DNA of 64,000 nt from Clostridium brassicae (GCF_026738875.1 NZ_JAPQFJ010000011.1:62001-126000); one strand, 5' to 3'; shown: positions 26,469 through 35,841, counted from the first letter of the stretch. The notes: generated by a model not told the origin, from the sequence alone. A program made the numbers and translations.

Positions 26469-27770
26469 GTGGAAAATGTTATAATTTATCCAAAAACTTT
26501 AACAGGAAATATAAAAGTTCCACCTTCAAAGAGTTTAGCACATAGGTCAGTTATTTGTGCAGGACTTGCAAAAGGACAAAGTATTATAGAAAATATAGTT
26601 ATTTCACAGGATATCAAAGCAACTTCAAAGGCTATGGAAAATTTAGGGGTTCAAATATCAAAACAAAAACAAATGGAAGACTGTAAAGAAATAAGCTTTG
26701 ATATAAAAGGAGAAGATAAATTAACTCTGGTAAACAATACTATAGATTGTAATGAATCTGGCTCAACTTTAAGATTTTTAATACCAATAGCTTTACTGAC
26801 AGGTGAAGAGGTTAATTTTACAGGAAGTGGGAAGCTGACTTCTAGGCCTTTAAATGTATATTATGATATTTTTAAAGAACAAGGTATAGTATATGAAAAT
26901 AATAATGGAGAACTTCCACTAAAGGTAAAAGGTAGGTTGAAACCAGGAAACTTTAGGGTTCATGGTAATGTTAGTTCCCAATTTATAAGTGGTCTTATGT
27001 TTGCATTACCTCTTTTAAAAGAGGATTCAAAGATACAAATTATATCTAATTTAGAGTCTAAAGGATATGTAGATTTAACAATAGATATGTTAAGTAAATT
27101 TGAGATAAATATAGAAAATAATAACTATAAAGAATTTTACATAAAGGGAAATCAAAGATATGTCAGCAAAAATTATAGAGTAGAGGGAGACTTTTCACAA
27201 GCTGCTTTTTGGCTTGTTGCAGGTAGTATAGGAGAAAAAATTAAATGTGAAGATTTAAACTGTGCCTCACTACAGGGAGATAGGGTTATTGTTGATATAC
27301 TAAATAAAATGAAAGCAAATATATGTGTAGATAAGGAATATGTAGAATGTAAAAGTTCTATAACAGAAGGTATAGTTATTGATGCATCAGAATGTCCAGA
27401 TTTGGTTCCAGTACTTACTGTGTTAGCAGCTTTGAGTAAAGGAACTACTAAAATAATAAATGCTAAAAGGCTTAGAATAAAAGAATGTGATAGATTAATG
27501 GCGATAGCATCTGAACTTAACAAAATAGGTGCAGAAGTTATTGAATTAGAAGATGGACTTATAATAAATGGAAAAGAGAGTTTGAATGGGGGAAAAGTTG
27601 ATAGTTGGAATGATCATAGAATAGCTATGGCTATGGCAATAGCTTCAATAAGGTGTAAAGAACCATTGATAATTACTAATAGTCGAGCTGTAAATAAGTC
27701 TTATCCTCAATTTTGGGAGGATTTTAAAAGTTTAGGAGGAGAAATAGATGAGTGGAGTTTGGGGGAATAA
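26469..27770 (+). CDS. aroA: 3-phosphoshikimate 1-carboxyvinyltransferase (EPSP synthase)
   Basis: AroA transfers enolpyruvyl from PEP to shikimate-3-phosphate. The 433-aa protein has the expected signatures: VPPSKSLAHRSVICAG at the N-terminus, NESGSTLRFLIPIALLTG (about 87), SSQFISGLMFALPLL, RIKECDRLMAIASEL, and DSWNDHRIAMAMAIAS near the end. The glyphosate-site loop reads N-E-S-G-S-T rather than the class I N-A-G-T form, so it is not of the E. coli loop type. GTG 26469 is preferred behind GAAGGGG; an upstream ATG precedes that site. It overlaps aroC by 23 bp. Confidence 0.94.
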   Translation: MENVIIYPKTLTGNIKVPPSKSLAHRSVICAGLAKGQSIIENIVISQDIKATSKAMENLGVQISKQKQMEDCKEISFDIKGEDKLTLVNNTIDCNESGSTLRFLIPIALLTGEEVNFTGSGKLTSRPLNVYYDIFKEQGIVYENNNGELPLKVKGRLKPGNFRVHGNVSSQFISGLMFALPLLKEDSKIQIISNLESKGYVDLTIDMLSKFEINIENNNYKEFYIKGNQRYVSKNYRVEGDFSQAAFWLVAGSIGEKIKCEDLNCASLQGDRVIVDILNKMKANICVDKEYVECKSSITEGIVIDASECPDLVPVLTVLAALSKGTTKIINAKRLRIKECDRLMAIASELNKIGAEVIELEDGLIINGKESLNGGKVDSWNDHRIAMAMAIASIRCKEPLIITNSRAVNKSYPQFWEDFKSLGGEIDEWSLGE

Positions 27771-28830
27771 AATTAAGTTCTCTATTTTTGGAGAGTCTCA
27801 TGGATTTGCTATAGGTATAACCATTGATGGATTAAAGCCAGGAGTAAAATTAGATTTAGAAGATATAAATAGGGAAATGAAAAGACGTGCTCCCGGACAA
27901 AATAAGATATCTACAGCTAGAAATGAAAAAGATGAATTTGAAATTTTAAGTGGATATTTCAATGAAAGAACCACAGGAACTCCTCTTTGCGCAATCATAA
28001 GGAATAGTGATAAACGATCAAAAGATTATGAAAAAATGAAGAATATTATGAGACCTTCTCATGCTGACTATACAGGACATATTAAATATAGTGGATTCAA
28101 TGATTACAGAGGGGGAGGACATTTCTCGGGAAGAATTACTGCACCTATAGTTTTTGCAGGGGCAGTAGCAAAACAAATTCTTAAAAGTGAAGGTATTGTC
28201 ATAGGAAGTCATATAAAAAGTATACATTATATAGAGGAAGATAATTTTGATTATATAAATGTTAAAGAAGAATTATTAAATAAACTTTCACATAAAGTCT
28301 TTCCTAGTATAGATGATGATATAGGAATAAAAATGCAGAAGGAAATATTGAAAGCGAAGGAAGAAAAAGATTCATTAGGCGGAGTTGTAGAATGTGCAGT
28401 TTTAAATCTTCCAACAGGGATAGGTTCTCCATTTTTTAATTCTGTAGAAAGTGTTTTATCACATCTAATATTTTCTATTCCTGCAGTTAAGGGAGTTGAA
28501 TTTGGAGCAGGTTTTCAAATCTCGAAAATGAAAGGTTCACAAGCTAATGATGAATTATATATAGAATCGGAATCAGGAGGTATTAAAACGTATTCTAATA
28601 ATAATGGTGGGATATTAGGAGGAATTACTAATTCCATGCCTTTAATCTTTAGAGTAGCTTTTAAACCTACACCTTCTATATCTAAAGTACAGAGGACAAT
28701 AAATATAGAGAAAAAAGAAAATACCACAATTGAGATAGAAGGAAGACATGATCCTTGCATAGTGCAAAGAGCCGTTCCAGTAGTAGAAGCAGTTACAGCT
28801 ATGGGTATATTAGATTTAATTTCAATATAA
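27748..28830 (+). CDS. aroC: Chorismate synthase
   Basis: AroC converts EPSP to chorismate and needs reduced FMN. The 360-aa protein has GESHGFAIGITIDGLKPG (about residue 16), RRAPGQNKISTARNEKDEFEILSG, HADYTGHIKYSGFNDYRGGGHFSGR (in the family these are FMN and substrate contacts), and GGISNG-like GGITNSMPLIFRVAFKPTPSI, followed by GRHDPCIVQRAVPVVEA at the end. Fragments are given only as landmarks. The start has GGAGGAG 8 bases upstream inside aroA. Length and motifs are normal. It continues the operon with a 16-base gap to pheA. Confidence 0.95.
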   Translation: MSGVWGNKIKFSIFGESHGFAIGITIDGLKPGVKLDLEDINREMKRRAPGQNKISTARNEKDEFEILSGYFNERTTGTPLCAIIRNSDKRSKDYEKMKNIMRPSHADYTGHIKYSGFNDYRGGGHFSGRITAPIVFAGAVAKQILKSEGIVIGSHIKSIHYIEEDNFDYINVKEELLNKLSHKVFPSIDDDIGIKMQKEILKAKEEKDSLGGVVECAVLNLPTGIGSPFFNSVESVLSHLIFSIPAVKGVEFGAGFQISKMKGSQANDELYIESESGGIKTYSNNNGGILGGITNSMPLIFRVAFKPTPSISKVQRTINIEKKENTTIEIEGRHDPCIVQRAVPVVEAVTAMGILDLISI

Positions 28831-28846
28831 GTAAGGAGGCTATAAT

Positions 28847-30019
28847 GTGCAGGAATTGGAAGAATTAAGAAAAGAAATAGACAATATAGATAAAGAATTA
28901 ACAGAGCTTTTTGAAAGAAGGATGGAGATTGCATTAAAAGTAGCAAAGTATAAAAGAGAGAAAGATATACCTATTTTAAATGAAAATAGGGAAAAAGAAG
29001 TTATAAAGAAAAACTTAAATTATTTGAAGAATCAAAAATTTAAGGAAGGTTTAGAAAAATTCTTCAAGGATACTATGGATATAAGTAGAAAAATTCAACG
29101 TGAAGAGATTTTTAATCAGAAAAATAATTGTAAAGAAGAATATAAAAAAGAAATAGATTTATCTATAGAAGTTGTTAAAACAACAGATTCGGACAATATA
29201 AAAGTTGGATTTCAAGGGGTTAAAGGATCTTTTAGTGAGGAAGCACTTTTAGAGTATTTTGGTAGTGATAAAGATACATATAATGTAGAAAGCTTTGAGG
29301 CTGTATTTGAAGCAATAAATAATGATGAGATAAACTATGGTGTACTACCTATAGAGAATTCATCAACGGGAGGAATATCTGATGTATATGATCTTTTGCG
29401 AAAGTATGGATTTTTTATAGTAGGGGAGAAAATAATTAAAGTTAATCATAATTTACTAGGAATACCGGGAAGTAAATTGGAGAATATAAAAGAGGTTTAT
29501 TCACATATTCAAGCTTTTTGTCAAAGTGATGAATTCCTAAAAAAACATGATGATTGGAAGTGCATACCATATAGAAACACAGCTATTAGTGCAAAGTATA
29601 TAAAACAAGATAATTGCAAGTATAAAGCTGCCATAGGAAGTAAAAGGTGCGCAGAAGTTTATGGATTAGATATTATAGAAAAGAATATAAATTATAATAA
29701 AAATAATTATACAAGGTTTATAGTTGTAGGAAAAGAGTTAGAGTGTGACTATGATTATAATAAAGTAAGCATAATACTTGCACTTCCTCATAAATCAGGA
29801 GTTTTATATAATGTTTTAAGCATTTTTGCAGAAAATAATTTAAATATGTTAAAAATAGAATCGAGGCCTATTATAGGTAAACCATGGGAATATTATTTTT
29901 ATATAGATTTTGAAGGAAATATAACTATGGAAAATGTAAAAAAGGCTTTAAAATGCATCAAAGTTAATAGTTCTTACTTTAAGATCCTTGGAAATTACAA
30001 ACTTCATAAAATGGACTAG
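28847..30019 (+). CDS. pheA: Bifunctional chorismate mutase/prephenate dehydratase
   Basis: PheA makes prephenate from chorismate and then phenylpyruvate. Residues 1-80 are an AroQ-type chorismate mutase (LRKEIDNIDKELTELFERR, then KVAKYKREKDIPI). Residues about 115-300 are the dehydratase (VGFQGVKGSFSEEALLEYF, VLPIENSSTGGISDVYDLL, NYTRFIVVG). The C-terminal 80 residues are an ACT domain (LALPHKSGVLYNVLSIF, KIESRPIIGKPWEYYFYID), the usual phenylalanine feedback site. The start is GTG 7 bases after AAGGAGG; an ATG two bases earlier is out of frame. Fusion of the three domains is common in this family. Confidence 0.95.
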   Translation: MQELEELRKEIDNIDKELTELFERRMEIALKVAKYKREKDIPILNENREKEVIKKNLNYLKNQKFKEGLEKFFKDTMDISRKIQREEIFNQKNNCKEEYKKEIDLSIEVVKTTDSDNIKVGFQGVKGSFSEEALLEYFGSDKDTYNVESFEAVFEAINNDEINYGVLPIENSSTGGISDVYDLLRKYGFFIVGEKIIKVNHNLLGIPGSKLENIKEVYSHIQAFCQSDEFLKKHDDWKCIPYRNTAISAKYIKQDNCKYKAAIGSKRCAEVYGLDIIEKNINYNKNNYTRFIVVGKELECDYDYNKVSIILALPHKSGVLYNVLSIFAENNLNMLKIESRPIIGKPWEYYFYIDFEGNITMENVKKALKCIKVNSSYFKILGNYKLHKMD

Positions 30020-30112
30020 TTATTTAGCAGTTTCTATATTTATTTTTGACTATAGATTATGAAGTTAATAGGATAATAGAATTGTGCAAAATATATTAGG
30101 AGAGTGAAATGG

Positions 30113-30928
30113 TTGAAAAATTTATATGGGCTTTTAGGAGAAAAACTATCTCATAGCTTTTCTCCTGAAATACATTCTGAAATATTTAAAGAAATAGGAG
30201 TCGATGGTTACTATCATCTTTTTAATGTAGGAAATAATAATTTAGAAAATGCAGTGTTTGGGGCTAAGGCACTAAAAATAAGTGGATTAAATGTAACAAT
30301 ACCTTACAAAGTTGAAATTATGAAGAATTTAGATACTATTTCAAGGGAAGCAGAAAAGATAGGAGCAGTAAACACAATATGTTTTGATGGTGAAAAAGTA
30401 GAGGGATATAATACGGACTATTATGGGTTTGGTATGATGCTAGACAAATTTCATATAAATTTAAAGAACAAGAGAGCATTTATTTTAGGAACAGGTGGAG
30501 CTGCAAGGGCAGTTATTCAGTATTTAATAGATAACGAAATTCAGGAAATTAATGTTGTAAGTAGAAATAAAGAAAATTCAAAACAAAAATTCAAAGAAAT
30601 TAAGATTATAGACTATAAAGAGTTAGAAAATATAGATAGAGGAGAGATAATAATTAACTCTACTCCTTGTGGTATGTATCCTAATGTGAATATCTCTCCA
30701 ATAAGCAGAAGTACTATTTCAAAATTTAAGGTAGCAGTAGATTTAATTTATAATCCTAAAGAAACTTTATTTTTAAAATATGCAAAGGAAGAGGGAGTAA
30801 AGGATGTAAATGGATTGTATATGCTTATTGGGCAAGCAGTAAAATCAGAGGAATTGTGGAATAATATAAAAATAGATAATAGAATTGTGGATAAAATATA
30901 CGAGAAAATAAATTCAAAAATTAATTAA
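30113..30928 (+). CDS. aroE: Shikimate dehydrogenase
   Basis: AroE reduces 3-dehydroshikimate with NADPH. The 271-aa protein begins LYGLLGEKLSHSFSPEIH, the substrate-binding signature, and continues with SGLNVTIPYKVEIM (catalytic Lys), AVNTICF, GYNTDYYGF and the nucleotide loop ILGTGGAARAVIQYL. TTG 30113 is preferred because AGGAG at 30098-30102 lies 10 bases before it; the in-frame GTG at 30104 is only one base past that site. A 93-base gap separates it from pheA, the widest in the operon. Confidence 0.94.
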   Translation: MKNLYGLLGEKLSHSFSPEIHSEIFKEIGVDGYYHLFNVGNNNLENAVFGAKALKISGLNVTIPYKVEIMKNLDTISREAEKIGAVNTICFDGEKVEGYNTDYYGFGMMLDKFHINLKNKRAFILGTGGAARAVIQYLIDNEIQEINVVSRNKENSKQKFKEIKIIDYKELENIDRGEIIINSTPCGMYPNVNISPISRSTISKFKVAVDLIYNPKETLFLKYAKEEGVKDVNGLYMLIGQAVKSEELWNNIKIDNRIVDKIYEKINSKIN

Positions 30929-30947
30929 AACGAGGTTATTGTATCTT

Positions 30948-31451
30948 ATGAATTTGAGTAAAAATATTGTGTTAATAGGTATGCCAGGGTGCGGTAAGAG
31001 TACAATAGGGAAAGAATTAGCAAAAGAGTTAAAAATAAAATTTTGTGATATAGATGAATATATTGTTAAAGTCACAGGATTAAGTATAGAACAGATTTTT
31101 AGAGGAGGTGAAGATACTTTTAGATTAATTGAGAAACGATGCGTAAAAGAAATATCTAAAATGAGTCCTCAAGTTATAGCTACTGGAGGGGGAGTGATTA
31201 AAGATTCTGAAAATATAAAAGAGCTTAAAGGTAATGGAATTATATTTTTTATCAACAGATCAATTGAAAAGATATCCACAGATGTGGATATCTTAAGCAG
31301 ACCATTGTTGAAAAGTGGAAAAGAAAAGTTGTATGATTTATATGAGGAAAGGTATTTTTTATATAAAAGATACTGTGATTATGAAATAATAAACGATAGT
31401 TGTATAAATGAGGTCAAGGATAAAATTATAACACAATTAAGACGAATTTAA
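30948..31451 (+). CDS. aroK: Shikimate kinase
   Basis: AroK phosphorylates shikimate with ATP. The 167-aa protein has the Walker A loop LIGMPGCGKSTIGKEL (about residue 10), DIDEYIVKVTGLSIEQIF with the substrate-binding Asp, FRLIEKRCVKEI, and the ATGGGVI loop near residue 78, then the lid segment LSRPLL. Length is typical. The ATG at 30948 agrees with the family start; a TTG three codons earlier is closer to the CGAGG site, so a slightly longer form is possible. It lies 19 bases after aroE. Confidence 0.92.
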   Translation: MNLSKNIVLIGMPGCGKSTIGKELAKELKIKFCDIDEYIVKVTGLSIEQIFRGGEDTFRLIEKRCVKEISKMSPQVIATGGGVIKDSENIKELKGNGIIFFINRSIEKISTDVDILSRPLLKSGKEKLYDLYEERYFLYKRYCDYEIINDSCINEVKDKIITQLRRI

Positions 31452-31483
31452 AATATAAAGTATAAAAGTGAGGGGTTGAAAAA

Positions 31484-31927
31484 TTGAAGATATTAGTAGT
31501 AAATGGACCTAATATAAATATGTTAGGAATTAGAGAAAAACATATTTATGGAAGTAGAACTTATGAGGAGATGTGCAAATTTATAAAAGAAAAAGGAAAA
31601 GAATTAAATCAAGAAATAGAAATTGTACAGAGCAATATAGAAGGTGAGATAATAAATTATATTCAAAATGCCTATAATAAATATGATGGAATTATAATAA
31701 ATCCGGGAGCGTATACTCATTACAGTATAGCTATATATGATGCTTTAAAGGCTGTAAAGATGCCTATAATAGAAGTGCATATAAGCAATATTCATGCAAG
31801 AGAAGAATTTAGAAGAAAATCTATAACAGCTTCTGCATGTATAGGACAAATTTGTGGATTCGGAAGTTATGGATATATAATGGCAATACAAGGATTAATG
31901 AATATGAAGAAGGAAAATAAAATTTAA
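31484..31927 (+). CDS. aroQ: Type II 3-dehydroquinate dehydratase
   Basis: AroQ dehydrates 3-dehydroquinate. The 147-aa protein has the type II signatures: VVNGPNINMLGIREKHIYGSRTYEE at the N-terminus (catalytic Tyr in the flexible loop), QSNIEGEIINYI, IINPGAYTHYSIAIYDAL and VHISNIHAREEFRRKS. The start is TTG at 31484 behind GAGGGG. As the last gene it completes the shikimate pathway within the operon; together with tyrA and pheA the cluster covers everything from DAHP to the Phe and Tyr keto acids. Confidence 0.95.
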   Translation: MKILVVNGPNINMLGIREKHIYGSRTYEEMCKFIKEKGKELNQEIEIVQSNIEGEIINYIQNAYNKYDGIIINPGAYTHYSIAIYDALKAVKMPIIEVHISNIHAREEFRRKSITASACIGQICGFGSYGYIMAIQGLMNMKKENKI

Positions 31928-31953
31928 AAAGGTGAAGGACTTTTATAAGTTTA

Positions 31954-32040
31954 AAAGCTATGTTTTAAATTGTTATATTGATTATAATAAAAATTATTTT
32001 AGAAATTATAAGAATTAACAATTTTTTAGAACATAGCTTT
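31954..32040. terminator. Long imperfect hairpin between aroQ and the convergent gene
   Basis: AAAGCTATGTT (31954-) pairs with AACATAGCTTT (to 32040), with further pairing of AATTGTTA and TAACAATT inside. It lies between convergent genes and probably ends both transcripts, although no uninterrupted T-run follows. Confidence 0.6.
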
Positions 32041-33010
32041 ATTTGATTGTAATTGGATACTCTTTTAAGTTTGATATTATGTTTTTTCTATAGAATTCGA
32101 TGTTTTTTGTAAGTTTAAAGTTAGTGGATTGTAATTCTTTTAGATAATTCATGATTATTTTGCTTAAATTGCTTTCATTATTATGAAAAGAATTGTTCTC
32201 ATAACTTTTTTTTACTACTGATTTAAGGTGGTTAGTTTTATAATCAAAAGCAGGTGTGTTGTCTTGACCATATAAGTAACAAGTTACATAAAAAACATAT
32301 TGATTTTTTATATCATCAAGTTTATTTGAATAACTATATTTTTTTAAAAAATTCTCACATTGTATAGCTCTATTAAAAATTTCATCCCAGCTTATAATTA
32401 AGGAAGAATCTGTTACAGAAGGTGAGGTAGATTCTATTGATTTTAGGCTTATATACTCTTTTATATCTTCTGTTATATAAGAATTATATTTTTTTATCCA
32501 TTCATAATTTTGAATAGGGAAGTATTGTCCTTCAGAAGATACAATTTTATATCCCATTTCTGTAAGCATAGATAAATACCTTTTAAGTTGTGGGTCTTTA
32601 ATATTTTTTATATCATAGTTATCTATAGATTTTTTATTTTTAAACTCCTTAATAAATTTATTTTGAATATTACCTTTAAAGCAATTTTCTAGAACTTTAT
32701 TATAATTTTTATTTTGAATATCTTCTATTCCAATGACTAATTTAGATGCATTAACTTTAGAAACTTTTTTTATATTTACATCTACAAAATTTATAACTTC
32801 TTTTTCAGAGGAACTTTTATTATTAAGAAGTAAATTGAAATCATTCATTATATTTTTCTCATATTGTATGGAATTTGATGAATTTTTAACAGTGTTAATT
32901 ATGTTTTTACTTGTATCTGAAGATTTTGCTTTATGGAGTAAAGTAATTTTACTAAAGGATAGTATTAATAATCCAATACATACTCCTAAAGGAATGAGTT
33001 TGTATTTCAT
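32039..33010 (-). CDS. Secreted or membrane-anchored protein of unknown function
   Basis: I do not recognise this 323-aa protein. It starts MKYKLIPLGVCIGLLILSF, a basic residue pair and a hydrophobic helix of about 15 residues with no lipobox, so it is probably a membrane-anchored or secreted protein facing outside. The remainder is Lys-, Asn- and Ser-rich, mainly helical in appearance, with segments such as YLSMLTEMGYKIVSSEGQYF and YVFYVTCYLYGQDN. No cysteine cluster, catalytic motif or repeat is evident. It is monocistronic and converges on the aro operon. Confidence 0.75.
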   Translation of the reverse strand: MKYKLIPLGVCIGLLILSFSKITLLHKAKSSDTSKNIINTVKNSSNSIQYEKNIMNDFNLLLNNKSSSEKEVINFVDVNIKKVSKVNASKLVIGIEDIQNKNYNKVLENCFKGNIQNKFIKEFKNKKSIDNYDIKNIKDPQLKRYLSMLTEMGYKIVSSEGQYFPIQNYEWIKKYNSYITEDIKEYISLKSIESTSPSVTDSSLIISWDEIFNRAIQCENFLKKYSYSNKLDDIKNQYVFYVTCYLYGQDNTPAFDYKTNHLKSVVKKSYENNSFHNNESNLSKIIMNYLKELQSTNFKLTKNIEFYRKNIISNLKEYPITIK

Positions 33011-33094
33011 GTGAATACCTCCATATTAATTAGATGTTATTTATATATTATATATACAAATAAAGAGATAAAGTTTACAGAAGTATTACACATA

Positions 33095-33131
33095 AAAAAC
33101 CAGCTTATCAACATTAGAGAAGCTGGTTTTA
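33095..33131. terminator. Hairpin AAACCAGCTT/AAGCTGGTTT
   Basis: A perfect 10-bp stem with A-tract on the left and TTTT on the right. On the minus strand it would follow the small ORF at 33332-33493; it lies upstream of the 32039-33010 gene, so it separates the two. Confidence 0.6.
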
Positions 33132-33169
33132 GGTATATATTTAATTATTTAGTCATTAGATGATAAACA

Positions 33170-33345
33170 GGATTCTTGGTTTTAGATGGAGTTTTTACTC
33201 CATCTGAAAATTGTTAACAGAATTTTTAGGAGTTTTACTTCTTAGAAATTGTTATCCTTTAGGGAAAAACGTTATCTAGGATCGTGCCATTCTTTACTCC
33301 AACTCTAAAGAAGATAGGATTATTAGAATGATTAGACATCGGATA
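33170..33345. repeat. Dispersed intergenic repeat, copy 1
   Basis: This segment shares an ordered set of blocks with 44965-45105: AAACAGG-TTCTT, CATCTGAA, CGTTATC, then TCTTTACTCC and AAGAAGATAGGA, ending at CATCGGAT. The last 55-60 bases are the best conserved (roughly four bases in five identical by eye). It contains a perfect AGATGGAG/CTCCATCT hairpin. Its right end overlaps the last codons of the small ORF at 33332-33493. Confidence 0.6.
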
Positions 33346-33493
33346 AGATCTTTATCATGTTTTCTAATACCTCTATTCTAGCTGTAACTTCAGGATAATC
33401 CATGTAATTGTCACCATATTGATATTTCATACTTTCTTTAAATTCATTTAATTCTTCTTTAATTAAAGCAATTTTCACTTCATTATTACTCAT
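33332..33493 (-). CDS. Small hypothetical protein (53 aa)
   Basis: A 53-codon ORF on the minus strand starts with ATG 6-7 bases after AGAGGAGAG. The product (begins MSNNEVKIALIKEELNEFKE) is charged and likely helical throughout, resembling small Spo0E-like or coiled-coil regulators in size only; I cannot assign a family. The strong ribosome-binding site and biased composition favour a real gene. Confidence 0.6.
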   Translation of the reverse strand: MSNNEVKIALIKEELNEFKESMKYQYGDNYMDYPEVTARIEVLENMIKILSDV

Positions 33494-33665
33494 TCCAGCT
33501 CTCCTCTATTCTATAAGAAATTTTTATTATTTTTAATATACACATTTAAAGATAAATTATCCACAATTGTTCTTAGTGAAAATTATAAATTTAATAGGGA
33601 ATAGTCTAATTATACATTAAAAATCTAAATTTATTATAATAATCTAAAGTATTATCTGGGGGAAC

Positions 33666-33705
33666 ATAAAAACTCAAGCCAATATTAAATTTGACTTGAG
33701 TTTAG
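33666..33705 (-). terminator. Terminator of the polysaccharide deacetylase gene
   Basis: AAACTCAAG and CTTGAGTTT form the stem; on the minus strand it is followed by TTTTTA and lies 32 bases beyond the stop codon. Confidence 0.85.
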
Positions 33706-33736
33706 AAATTCATTTCAAAAATATAATTAAGAATTT

Positions 33737-34633
33737 TTATTTAAAGGGATACTGTTCTAAAGTTTTAAAAGTATACCCTTGAGATTTAAAATATTGAATA
33801 ACTTGAGGTAATGCATCTGCGGTAGTTTGTTTTGTAGAAATATCATGCATTAGTACTACTATATTATTTTTCTTACTTTTAGGACACCTGTCCATTTCTA
33901 ATTTTAAGTTAGATATAAGTTTATCTACAGGAACATTATTAGTCCTTGCATCTCCTGTTTCAACAGTCCAATCAATAGCCTTAAATCCTTTATTTTTTGC
34001 TAATGTTCTATAAGGAGCACGTTTCTTATAAAATCCTCCACCAGGAAATCTAATTATTTTATTAGTTTCTTGACCTAGTACAGATTTTAGAGCATCATCA
34101 CACTTTTGCACATCTTTTATAAATGTATTTGGGTTTGAATATAAGTATCCATAATTATGAGAATAGGTATGGTTACATACTGCATGACCTTTAGATTTTT
34201 CTTCTTTAACTAAATTAGGATATATATTAACACTTTTACCTACTAAGAAAAACGAAGCTTTTACATTAAATTCATCTAAGATTTTAAGTATCTGAGGAGT
34301 AACTTTAGTGCTTGGACCATCATCGAAAGTTAAATAAACTGATTTATCTCCTGTTGGTTTAGGAGTTTGATTATTTGGCCCATCGGTGTTTCCTTTTTTT
34401 GTACTTAACACCTGATTAGAATTTTTATCGTTTTTTACTTCTTTATTATCTTTAGCATTTTCTTGATTTACAGACTTAGAATTTTCAGATGTTATGTTGT
34501 TTTTAGAAGCTTGTACAGTAGCTTCCTTATTATGACTATTTACAAAGAAAAATCCTAATCCAAAGAGTAAAAGAGCCAAAATTGAAACAGCTAGTGCTGT
34601 TTTTTTTCGTGGTTTTTTATTATGATTACTCAA
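33737..34633 (-). CDS. Membrane-anchored polysaccharide deacetylase (CE4)
   Basis: The 298-aa protein has a short basic N-terminus (NHKKPRKKTALAVS) and one transmembrane helix at residues about 13-31. A Ser/Asn/Lys-rich linker follows to about residue 95, and then a NodB homology domain outside the membrane. Catalytic motifs are present: YLTFDDGPS (base Asp and metal Asp), HTYSHNY (metal His pair), RFPGGG, DWTVETGD and VLMHD. It probably removes N- or O-acetyl groups from peptidoglycan or another cell-wall glycan, as PgdA-type enzymes do, which lowers lysozyme sensitivity; the substrate is inferred. It is monocistronic. Confidence 0.9.
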   Translation of the reverse strand: MSNHNKKPRKKTALAVSILALLLFGLGFFFVNSHNKEATVQASKNNITSENSKSVNQENAKDNKEVKNDKNSNQVLSTKKGNTDGPNNQTPKPTGDKSVYLTFDDGPSTKVTPQILKILDEFNVKASFFLVGKSVNIYPNLVKEEKSKGHAVCNHTYSHNYGYLYSNPNTFIKDVQKCDDALKSVLGQETNKIIRFPGGGFYKKRAPYRTLAKNKGFKAIDWTVETGDARTNNVPVDKLISNLKLEMDRCPKSKKNNIVVLMHDISTKQTTADALPQVIQYFKSQGYTFKTLEQYPFK

Positions 34634-35010
34634 AAATATCCCAGCTTTCTATAATTATTTATAATAAATGTATTAAATCCACAGATATGTTTATAATATA
34701 TATCTATAGAATACAATTAATCCTTTAGATACTAACTATGATGAATGTTTAATATAATATATAACAATAGTATAGCTATTGTTACATATATGTTGGTAAC
34801 AAAAGGGTAAAAATTCGAAACTTTTCGATATGAAAATATAAAAAAATGTGGACAAGCCATGTAAAAAATTGTTAATTTAAACATAAAAATAACACAATAT
34901 ATTTATTAATTTTTACATTAGTAAATATATTGTGTACAAATTTTGTTTTAAGGTAGTTATTAGTCTTTAAACTTAATATATTTTATTTTGAAAATTTTAT
35001 TTATCCTAAA
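34634..35010 (-). terminator. Intergenic stretch with terminator hairpin at 34892-34935
   Basis: The 377-base gap between two minus-strand genes contains one clear element: ACACAATATATTTA (34892-34905) and its exact complement (34922-34935), followed on the minus strand by TTATTTTTA. It should end the YkuS-family transcript. The rest is AT-rich and presumably includes the deacetylase promoter; I see no gene. Confidence 0.65.
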
Positions 35011-35373
35011 CTATGTAATACTATGTAATTTTTCATTAACTTCTTCTGGTGTTAAATTATAGGCATTTATTATTGGTATAGATGTGCTTAGAGTTATAGC
35101 GTTTTCATTTAAAATACCTGTATTAATAGGAGAGACTGTAGAAAGCCCATATTGAATTCCAATTAAATTTGAGTTTATTCCTGAAGCACCAGTAATTTCA
35201 TCGTGTATTTCCAATATGTTTCTATTAATTTCATTTGTTACGATGGCATCATATTTTCTAAAGTACTCTAAATTGTTTTTTTCATTTTCATAAAATGAGT
35301 CAACTTTAAACCCTTTTTCTTTTAAATAATTTGCTAAATGCTCTAATCCTTTTTCAACAGCAATATAGTACAT
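35011..35373 (-). CDS. YkuS/UPF0180 family protein
   Basis: The N-terminal 60-80 residues (YYIAVEKGLEHLANYLKEKGFKVDSF, FRKYDAIVTNE) match the small UPF0180 (YkuS) family of spore-forming Firmicutes, whose function is unknown. At 120 aa it is longer than YkuS (about 80 aa); the C-terminal half adds a segment with two INA/INT stretches and a TPEEVNEKL end that I cannot place. ATG 35373 is preferred, since GAGGTGAT lies 6 bases upstream; an in-frame GTG three codons earlier is inside that site. Confidence 0.7.
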   Translation of the reverse strand: MYYIAVEKGLEHLANYLKEKGFKVDSFYENEKNNLEYFRKYDAIVTNEINRNILEIHDEITGASGINSNLIGIQYGLSTVSPINTGILNENAITLSTSIPIINAYNLTPEEVNEKLHSIT

Positions 35374-35568
35374 TTTTATCACCTCTAACTTTATTATTTG
35401 TATAAAAGAGGAGTATATTACATAAATCTAAAAAAAAATTATTTCAATGAATTATAAATGAAAATATGGTAAAAATAAGATTGAAAAGATAGAATGTAAT
35501 GAAAGGTTATTTATTAAAAGAATAAACGAAATACAACGCTTTTGAAGTCTTTAAAATGGATGTATTCG

Positions 35569-35640
35569 TTGACAAAAATTGAGGTATATGGTAACATTAT
35601 TTCATTACATTTAATAATAGTTATTAGGAGGATTTTTTTA
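35569..35640 (+). promoter_or_regulatory. Promoter and leader of the cold-shock gene
   Basis: TTGACA (35569-35574) and TAACAT (35592-35597) have 17-bp spacing; TTAGGAGGA (35624-35632) is a strong ribosome-binding site 8 bases before the ATG. The leader is about 40 bases, shorter than E. coli cspA leaders. Confidence 0.7.
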
Positions 35641-35841
35641 ATGAAAGTTGGAACAGTAAAATGGTTTAATGCTGAAAAGGGATTTGGATTTATATCTGTA
35701 GAAGGAGAAGATGATGTATTCGTACATTACTCAGCTATCCAAACAGAAGGATTCAAGACTTTAGAAGAAGGTCAAAAAGTTGAATTCGAAATAACTGAAG
35801 GTGCTAGAGGACCTCAAGCTGCTAACGTAGTTAGAGCATAA
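35641..35841 (+). CDS. cspA: Cold-shock protein (CspA family)
   Basis: The 66-aa protein is a single OB-fold cold-shock domain: [20 protein letters not shown] carries RNP1 (KGFGFI) and VFVHYSAIQ is RNP2. It binds single-stranded RNA and DNA and melts mRNA structure. Length is standard. ATG 35641 is chosen because AGGAGG lies just upstream; a longer frame opening before it would begin upstream of the promoter start site. Single gene with its own promoter and terminator. Confidence 0.96.
   Translation: MKVGTVKWFNAEKGFGFISVEGEDDVFVHYSAIQTEGFKTLEEGQKVEFEITEGARGPQAANVVRA

Noticed and set aside
28515-28946. 143-codon minus-strand frame across aroC/pheA
   Set aside because: It lies fully antisense to two well-recognised genes, shows no family motif and has no start signal.
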